From Clostridia bacterium (lineage in GTDB: Bacteria > Bacillota > Clostridia > Christensenellales > DTU072), in the NCBI GenBank assembly GCA_028701415.1, contig JAQVQU010000010.1:1-26097 (forward strand): a stretch of DNA of 26,097 bases, written 5' to 3'. The notes below the pieces were generated by a model, which saw only the letters and a list, made by a program, of their open reading frames with translations, made no database searches and was not told the DNA's origin. Positions within the stretch are counted from its first letter, which is position 1. Each line of letters starts with the position of its first letter. The position numbers and the translations under genes were made by a program. Below, piece after piece: positions 10,029-19,400 of this stretch.

Positions 10029-10132
10029 TTGAAATAGTTATATCGGTAAGCGCGAATATAAAGCTATTGGGAAACAAAAGACAGAATGTTTTGTGCCTAT
10101 GATTATGTAACTGACAATGGGAAAGTTAGAAA

Positions 10133-10157
10133 AGTTTGTATAGTAAAACTACAAACT
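10133..10157. repeat. Perfect inverted repeat in the gap between the giant genes
   Basis: AGTTTGTA (10133-10140) and TACAAACT (10150-10157) form a perfect 8-bp stem with a nine-base loop. No T tract follows on the plus strand, and on the minus strand only a broken TTTTCTAACTTT follows, so it is not a convincing terminator. It could be an RNA-stability hairpin at the 3' end of the first giant transcript. The rest of 10029-10303 shows no gene; a weaker bulged hairpin lies at 10038-10061. Confidence 0.5.
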
Positions 10158-10303
10158 AGTAATAAAGACTTGTAGAGAAAAATAATAGTAAATAGTAGAG
10201 AACATCTTTATCTTCGAAAAAATCGATATGATGCAATCTAACTGGTTAAAAAGGGAAAAAATAAAGCACAATGTGAACGTCCCATGAAAAAATAACGCAT
10301 TAG

Positions 10304-10332
10304 TTAACAACGCGCGCAAAATAATATATAAT
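10304..10332 (+). promoter_or_regulatory. Strong sigma-A-type promoter of the second giant gene
   Basis: TTAACA (10304-10309, five of six consensus bases), a 17-base spacer and a perfect TATAAT (10327-10332). Transcription would start near 10339, giving a leader of about 120 bases before the ATG at 10459. The spacer begins in the GC-rich word ACAACGCGC, shared with the first giant gene's promoter region. It shows that the second giant gene does not depend on read-through from the first. Confidence 0.75.
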
Positions 10333-10458
10333 ATAAACGCGAAGTATAACCTTCCGCAAAAGAAAGGTATAACAGTAGAATCCAAATGAGTCAAACTGCC
10401 CAACCAAGCAAAATCAAACTTATATGTTAAAGGTTTGGACTCGAACGGGGAGATATGC

Positions 10459-13400
10459 ATGTTTAATTTGAAAGGGAAAATAGTCGGGAAATCCGGATTA
10501 TTCCTTGGAGTAGCCATTTTTATGGTGCTAATTTTCATGCTTATGTTTTTAGCTCTATCAAATACCGCTGCCGAAATAAATAAAACAGCTGAACGTCTTG
10601 GCCTTGACATTTTAAAAACCGACCCCGTTCCAGAAGTCGCATCTGCATGGGTTCCCCCCAACGCAAGCGTGAGCTCAAACTTCACCTCTTTGTCTTTTGA
10701 CGATGCAGATGTAGGGACCATTTCTACCCCATCCACTGTTTCCCATCCCGGAACAACTTTTGATAAAGCTGTAAACCAGTCAAGTACTAAAGATGTGACT
10801 AATACTGCAACCTCATGGAACGCAACTGCCACCGCAGATAGTTCGACTATGCATGTTTTATGGTATAAGGATTACGTTTTGACTGACACGATGAAAGCAG
10901 GGTTTAAGAACGGTCTAATAGACTCAATCACATATACTATGAACGTCACATGGAATTTAGGATGGGAGATTAATGATGGCGGAGATATTTATCAACATGT
11001 ATTTATCGCTCTAGGTACATCCTCCCAAACAACCCCAACATTGACCTCATTTACTAGTACTGGCGCCATTACGTATAATCATACAAAACAAGATGTTAAG
11101 AAAGGATCAAACGATGCATTAAACGCAGCTAGAACTGCTACACTTAACAAAGACACCGGTGGTTCATGGGCATCTATTATAGGAGATGCTGGGGGTACTC
11201 TGGTTATGCGCGTAGGTGTGTTTATTTATTGTACGCCGTCAGGGTCATTTTCTTATTTATTTGGCACCAGCAGACCTACAGTTGACTTTCAGAATCCTAC
11301 TGCAACAGCTCTTTCAATATCTTGGACACAACCTTCTCTAAATGTTGTTAAGGATGGGACAAATAACTATGGCGCAGTTACCGCATCTGCTGGAGCTACA
11401 GCATATATTAATAAAGGGGGAACGGTTACCGTAAGCGCGTTTACCTTTGCTTCGCCGGAAAGTATTACAGCCACTGCAACAGGGGCAACAGCCAACGGGA
11501 TTTATGGTTATTATTTCTCAGGTTGGAAAAGTTCTCAAACAATGAGGTTTAGTAATAGATCTTTATCTTTTACCATAAGGGGGGCCTGTGACTTGCCTCG
11601 AGGGGATAATACGTACACAGCTAACTTCCGACGATATGAACTAACTGGTGTCCAGGAAAGCTACACATATGCCCAATCGGGGGGAGGCACTTCAGTTCAG
11701 CAAGGACCAATAGTCCCTTCTGCTAATCCTTTGACAAATGATGCAGCTATTCCCGGATTGCATGCAGTATACAGTTATACTAGTGGGACTTATAACAGCA
11801 CTAACAGACCTACCGATGTTGCCACATACTCTTTAAAAATCGATATAAAAGATGCATCTAATAATGTGTATAGTTCCTCTCAGCATGTATATGGATTTAG
11901 CATCCAGCCCTTGAATATTACCGCATACAGTCTTAGTTTAATTGGCACATATAATTATGATACGACAGACCATAGTTATTCTTCTCCTGGGGTCAGGATT
12001 TCTCCGACCTCATTTACTTTTGCGCTAGGACCGGTGACCTATGTTTTAACGAAAGATGTGGACTACACAATAGATAACTTTTTTGGGGACTGGGTTAATT
12101 CTACTAACAATCCCGCTGTGATAGCCGACCCAACTCTAAGACCTGGTTTGCAACTTAATTTAGGTTCTACTGGGCTAAAAGGAAACTTCTCCGGAACTTC
12201 AAAAGCTTATGCAGAGATTAATCCTTTATCATTAAGCAGTGTGAGCTTAGTCGCTGACATGAATAATGAAATTAGGGCAAGATATGATACCGTATATACC
12301 GGGTTTGAAGTAAAACCAGAGGTCATACTAGTTAGATTGATTTTTGCTGGTAAAGAGATGAAACTTATTGCTCATGATCCCAATAATGCTGATCCAGACA
12401 GACAACAATTATATATAAACAATTACGCAAGTTTTGGCGCAGTTGAGAGTTATTCTGCATATGGCGTTTATGGTGTAGGTAATACGGCGTGGGTTTCAGG
12501 ATTTTTCGCACTTCAAACTAATAGCTATGCTTATAATATCGACCCTTCTACTAATACTGCAGAGTTTACTTTAAAAATCGTAAAAGCTAATACAAACGAG
12601 TACCAAAACTTTGTTGGGCCCGGGGGAAGAACTGACACCGAAAATGTTACCAAAACTGTAAAATTTGATATTCCTAAACGAATCGTTGATGATACATATA
12701 ACAACGAGGCGAACGCAGTTACCATTATCGAAGATTACACGCAAGCGACGTATAAACCTTACGTAGGACCTATAGTATATAACGGCGAAGAGAAACATCC
12801 GCATGTATATTATGTGCTTGTAAAAGTTACGAACGCTAGACTTTGGGTAATGCATTTTTCGGGAAGTTATTATTGGAAAGATAATGCTACTGCTTATTTT
12901 TCCCTAACTAATGCCTCTAATCAAGCGGGGGATCCGACTCCACCTGCAACCTTTACTGAGGATGGGATAACAGATCCATTCCCTGTTATTAATGCCGGAA
13001 CTTTCGTATCCTCTTTGTCCTACACAGCTACGGGTAAGGATAATATTAATGTGGCAAGCGGTGGTGTGGTAAATATTTCGGCCTCTCCCTTAGCAAAAAT
13101 TGATGGGGATTTCCAATTATCATTCCCAATATATCCAAAACAGTTATATCGTGAAGATCCTTTAATATCTCCCGGAGGAGGATATATTTTATCGATTGCC
13201 GACCAAACATTCAATTTTGGTAATAGTATAACCCCTGCGATTACAGCGAAGGCCACCTATGATTATTCTCCTGAAGGTCTTGCAAATGACAACGAAGTTG
13301 TCTTGACTTTAAATGATTATAACATTAGTTACTCAAATAACACGGACATTACTAAGAGTGCTCTTGTCACTTTAGAGGGCAAAAACAATTATGTGGGCAC

Positions 13401-16400
13401 TATTACTAAAACCTTTAACATTTGCGCTTTGGATATTACTTTAAACGGAGGCATTACCCTTGAAAATTTGCCAAATGTTGTTTATACGGGCACTCAATTC
13501 TCGACCACTTCTGCACAACTAACAGTAGATGCAGGGGCAAATGGAACATATAATGTTAATTCAAGTGAATATACTGTCACTGGGGCTGGGACCAATCTTA
13601 ATGCTGGACCGGGGTCTTTTACAATTTCCTTTGGAGGATATGTTGCTGGGACAGGGGAATCAGCTGGAACTGGTCCACGTTTTGCGGGAACAAAAACTGT
13701 GGAATTTACAATTCTCCCCAAAAATATTAACTCAGGTAATATTTCTAAAACAGCAACCTGGGTTGCATATGATTCTTCATTAGTTACATATGATGGTAAT
13801 GCAAAGACTAATTTGCCTATTGTGACTACTGGCTCAGTTAAGACTGTTGTTATTAAAGATAACGATAGATCGGGAGTTGAACTTGTATACTCTACTACCT
13901 CTGGGAGCGGAGACTATATGCTTGCTGCAACGGGGACTTGGGGAACAAATCCAAACGCCGGACTAGAAAGTGGAAGCGTTAAGTTTATTGGATTGTTAAA
14001 TTACACAGGAGAGGTTACCATACCTTTCCAAATTCTCCCAAAGAGTGTTACCGGATTACTAAACATTACTTTGTATACAGGAGATGGATCTGGATATAAT
14101 CAAGCGTTAAATGGATATAGCTTTACGGGAAGTAGAATTGAGCCAGATGTTACAAAGGTGGAAGTTGATAGGGGAGGGGCCGGATTACTTGAATTGTCTC
14201 TAATAACTGATTATATGGTTTCATATGGAACCGCAGACCCACAAAAGAATGTTTATGCGACTAAAGGTGGAGTGGTTACTATCACGGGAACAGGTAATTA
14301 CAAGGACACCCAAGCAAAAACATTTAATATCCTTCCAATTGATCAACAAATTACTTTTATCGATGCTACTTTGTCTGACCCGGATGTTCGTGTGGAAAGT
14401 ATTACAAAGGTTTTGGCCCATCAATATTATGCTGACTATGAAATAAACGCAGATAACTTGCAAGGAAGGGAAATTATTTTAGAGGCGAGAACTACTGCAA
14501 TATATCCATCTGCAAGACTTATTAAGTTTACTGCCTTCCCAAGCAGTGCCAACATTACTGTTTCGGGAATCTCATATTTATCTTGTACCCTTCAGGAAAT
14601 CGAGGGCGTAACATATTCAGTAACGACTGCAAAAATTACCATTACTACTGAAAAGAGATATGGAAGAATAAGGGTAGAGGCAGAGCAATTTGATAATGAG
14701 ACGACCGCTCCAGTTGTTACAATCGGAGCCACTGAGTTTAGAAATGAAGGAAATTATAAAGAATGTTCCTATTCTTCATCTAATCCGAATAATAATACTA
14801 CTTATTGGTTCTTCCTTAAAAAATACGATTCTTTGGATCCGCAATATACTGTTTTAAATAAGACTTATGGCAACAATGAATTCAGTATGCCAAGAAATAA
14901 ATTGGCATCATATTTAACTACTAATCCAAGCATATATTCTTCTATAGGGATAGTTTCTTCAAATTCCGAAATAGTATCAGTTACTGAGGCTAGCCCCAAC
15001 TGGAATATAACTATTAGAAAAGCTGGAACTTGTACTCTTACATTTTCTCACACTGGTTATGTTGTAAATGAAAGTTCGGCTTACCTTGCTTATAGCATAG
15101 ACATTCCTGTTACTATTCACAAACGTAATTTGGTCCTTTCATTTGCCCCTTCTTCGACAGTGTATGGGACAGAAGCAACGTTTACATATACTTATACAAC
15201 TTCTGCGACAGACCCCGCAAAGGGAACGGATGGATATACTGGGCTGTCTTACCAAATGTTTTCCGATCTTCCTTCTGAAATAATTACTGGGAACATAATC
15301 AATTATGATAAAGACAATGCCCATAAAGAATCTACCGCATATATTGAGAACAATCAGGAGTTACACAGTCCTTATCAAATAACAGTTACGCTGGGAACGG
15401 GTGGGATTAAAGCTTCTAATTACAATATTACCTCTGCTCCTGGGAGCCTTACCGTGACCCGTAAACAACTTACAGCAAGTGTATCTAACATAGGACAACC
15501 TAATGTAATTAGGAAGGAGTATGGACAAGTTAATCCGACTGCAGACAATGTGTCATATGAAGGTTGGATTCCTGGAGAAACTATGGAGTCTTTACTTCTA
15601 TTGGGTGTTCCTTTCACTCCTCCTGTTCTAAACTATCAAACCTTGATTGGAGATCCGATTCTACAGTTTACCAATATTGGCACATATACAATTACTTTAA
15701 GCGGAGGTACGTCGAAGAATTATTCAATACCAACTTCTACAGTAACCTGTATAATCGTTCCAGTTGCTCCTGCAATCGTTCTCCCTTCTATCTCTACTTC
15801 ATATAAGGCAACAACTATTGGATACCCATACAATGACTTTGATGAATATAGTAATCCTATAGTTAAGCAGGCTTCAGTAAATTCTGTTGGAGAAGGTGGA
15901 TCTGTCCCAAGAGAAGGTTTAGTTACTTATCAATATAGATATGAAGAACAGCCTTGGTCAGGGGACAAGCCCAGAAGGGCGGGCACATACAGTACAAGGG
16001 TACTATATAAAGCAGAAGATGGAGACAATTACAAGGATGTAACCGTTGATTTTCTCAATAACATAGTGATATCAAAAGCTGTTCCTACTATATCTCTTGG
16101 TTTGTCTCAGGGTGAAACCCAATATGTTAGAAACTTTACAGGACAACCAATTGATCCAGCGAGTATTCAACCGATTGTTTCTGGAGTGGGGACGGATAAA
16201 CCTGTTGGAGGAACTATTGTAATTCAGTTTAGAATCACGGGAGAAACTGAGTGGGTTAATGAAGTTTCCGCCGCAGGAACTTATGACTTGTATATTAAAT
16301 TTGTCGCTTCACCTACTGACAACTATACAAATTACGATAATCCAGATGAGCCATTTACGGCTGCTTTATTAATTAAAGATGGAGTGGTAGACATTGTCTT

Positions 16401-19400
16401 GCAAGATGGTTGTAGAGTAATTGTAGACTTTGACGGATTGTCTCATGGCTTCGACCTATCCAAAGTAAAATTTTATGGTAGTCCAACTGACCTTGATGAG
16501 TTTGGATTTAGAAAGGTAATTCCAGGAACCGCATTTGTTACTTATTCAAAAGATGGGGTCAACTGGTCGAGCGATGCTCCTGTAAACGCTGGGATATACT
16601 CTGTTTCCATCGATTATACTACCGATGAAGGAACAAACTATGAAGGGAATACAGTAGCTTTTAATAAGTACAATGGGCAAGATCTCTTTACCATATATAA
16701 GGAAAATATAAAAGATTACTTGGGCATTAATCTTGGAAGTGCTATGCAATATACTTATGATGCAGAATATCATATTATTCCTGCAGAGCTAGTTACTTTA
16801 GGAAAGCTTCCAGATGACATTACAGGACCTACAGGCGTGGTTAGCGTAGGATATCAGCTCAGCGGCACTCCAACAGCTGCGGTACTTGCAAGAGTAAAAG
16901 ATGTAGGTAGTTATGATGTAGTTCTTCAATACACAGAAGGAGCTAACGATAACTATGTATACACTATACCACAAAGAATTCAGGCAAGGCTTATAATTAA
17001 TCCTGCTGCAGTGCAAATCTCATACGCATCTACATCCAATGTTTTTGATTTTACTGGCGATTCCCATAGAGTGACAGTTTCTATGATTGGAGTAAAGGGT
17101 GAAATGCCCAAGGGCACTTTAATATTTGAATATAAACTTAGCGGAGAAGAGACATTTGCTTCAGCCGCCCCAGTTAATGCTGGCTCATACGATATGAGGG
17201 TTACCTATCAGCGCAGAATTGACATCGTTGACAACTATGCTGCTACCTCGGATAGAAAGGATAACATTATCACGATTAATAAGGTATCACCGATAATAGT
17301 AATAAACGATATTATCGTTGATTTTGGCGTTATTAATGCACAGTATGTCCCAAATGTTATTCTTAGAGGAGCAAGTAGAGATCCTATAGGACCTCCGTTA
17401 ACCAATGTAAACGGAACTTCTACGGTTTCATATGAGTATGGTGTGTTTGCGGACAACAAATACAATTGGTATCAATGGACAAGTAGTTCATATCCGATGG
17501 AGAGTGGAAAATACAGTTTAAGGGCGACTTACAATCCCTCTTATGATACAGATTCAAGAAACTATCTAACAGCAACAGCTGTGAGATTTATGTGTTTGGA
17601 AATAAGAAACATAGCTCCTACTTTCGTTCTTAACGGAAAGACTGTCTATTATAATGGCGGTTCTGTTCCAGCCTCTTCTGCAATAATTTCCAATGCTGGA
17701 GGCTTGACTCCCCCCGGGAATATTTCCTACGAATACAAGAAACAGGGAACATTTGTATGGAGAAATAGTCCGCCAGTAGAGGTAGGGGTATATGATGTTA
17801 GAGTAAAATATTTGGAGAGCCCTAAGGGGGATACTTTCAGCTCCTTTACTGAGGTCTTTACTAGTGCTCTTGAGATTCTAGCTTTGCCTATAACCATAGT
17901 GCCTTTGCTAGGACAGGGAAATGTTTTCGGAACAGCGGCTGTGGCTTCTGGGGATATCGTTTACTCATACTATTATGAGTTAAATGGGATGAAATATTTT
18001 GTTTATCCTACTGTATTTGATAAGAGATATGGGGAAAATGTACAAGTTGGATTTGCAGATTATGTAGCAGAAGATGGATATGCCTACAGCCTGGATTTGG
18101 TCGATGGAGTGGCCTGCAGAGATTTCTCTTGGGTCCCACTGTCCATTCAATCATTTAGATTTGGATATACAGCTAATGACGGGACAGTAGTGAATGAAAC
18201 TGTTGATTACAACGACTTGGTTTTTACTGATAATATTGCCGAATTTTCTTCTTCGGGAAGAGAATACATCTTTGATTCTTCTACTGGGTTAGTGAGATAT
18301 AAAAATTATTTTGAAAACACCATTTTGACATACAATACAAGGGATGGTTATTTCTTCAGTATTATTGATAAAGACGGAGTTGTAGAGAATATTGAAATAG
18401 TTGAAAGAAGGGTCATTTGGCTCAATACCGAGAGAACAATTGGTAATTTCGATGTAGTTAGAGAGGGCTATACTGTTAGGTATACTATCAACTTTAATAA
18501 TATGACTGCAGTTGCGGGGAACAAATTATATACTATCAATAGTTCTTCTGGATACGTATCTTATGCGGATAGTAGCGAAACACTGAAGACTTTATTGATT
18601 GATCAAAATGAAGTATATAACAGAAATCTTCAAACTGATACAGCTTTATATAAAGCGAGTGATGGTTATGTATATGAAATAGATTTTAGTGGGAATAAAG
18701 CTACTCGGTTATACCCGATCACAATAGAAAATGTTTCCTTCAATTACTTAATAGAAGATGATTATAGCTCGGAAACTCAAGAGATTTCAGTAGATATTGC
18801 TCTTGCCGACTTAACACAAAAATATGAAAATCAAACGGGTGTTTACATCTATGAAGATGAGGAAAGAGGAATTGATTTCTTAATTGATATTCAAAAAGGG
18901 ATAGCGCTTAAGGATATGAGATACTCTCTCCTTCAAGGACCTGTCGATAAATATTTTGAGTATACTATGTTTGATGGTTCTGTAAGAAGAATAGATATAG
19001 GATATAATGCTTACCAAGATACTGATCGTCCTGGGGTATACTTCTTCCAAGATACTATTTATCAAAGTGGTAGCTATTATATAGATACTAATTTAGGGTA
19101 TGTGAGAAGGGAAGAAAATAAAGTTAATTTCAATCTTGGAGAATCTGAAATATCTTATATGATTTCTGGTGAGCTTGTGGAAATCGATGTAGATTTCCAC
19201 GAAATATACTTTGATTCTTATAGTGGGAATGTATTGTCAAGAAGGCTCACAATGTTTGGTAAGAAGTTTGATTTCACTCCACCCTCTTTAATTACGGGTA
19301 ACTCTTGGACTGGAAACATGAGATCACAGCTTGCCGGAGCTGGTGGCTATGACATAGAAAAATCAACATTAAATGCAGGCACAAACTACATTGTAAATAT

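Noticed and set aside
10074..10094. ACAAAA/TTTTGT hairpin as a terminator for the first giant gene
   Set aside because: The stem has a single G-C pair, a nine-base loop and no T tract after it.
10149..10832. 227-codon minus-strand ORF opposite the second giant gene start
   Set aside because: It overlaps the strong promoter and the well-supported plus-strand gene, has no ribosome-binding site of note, and its sequence is an antisense shadow.
12531..12855. Minus-strand ORFs of 64-94 codons inside the second giant gene
   Set aside because: Antisense shadows of a strongly coding plus strand, with no independent signals.
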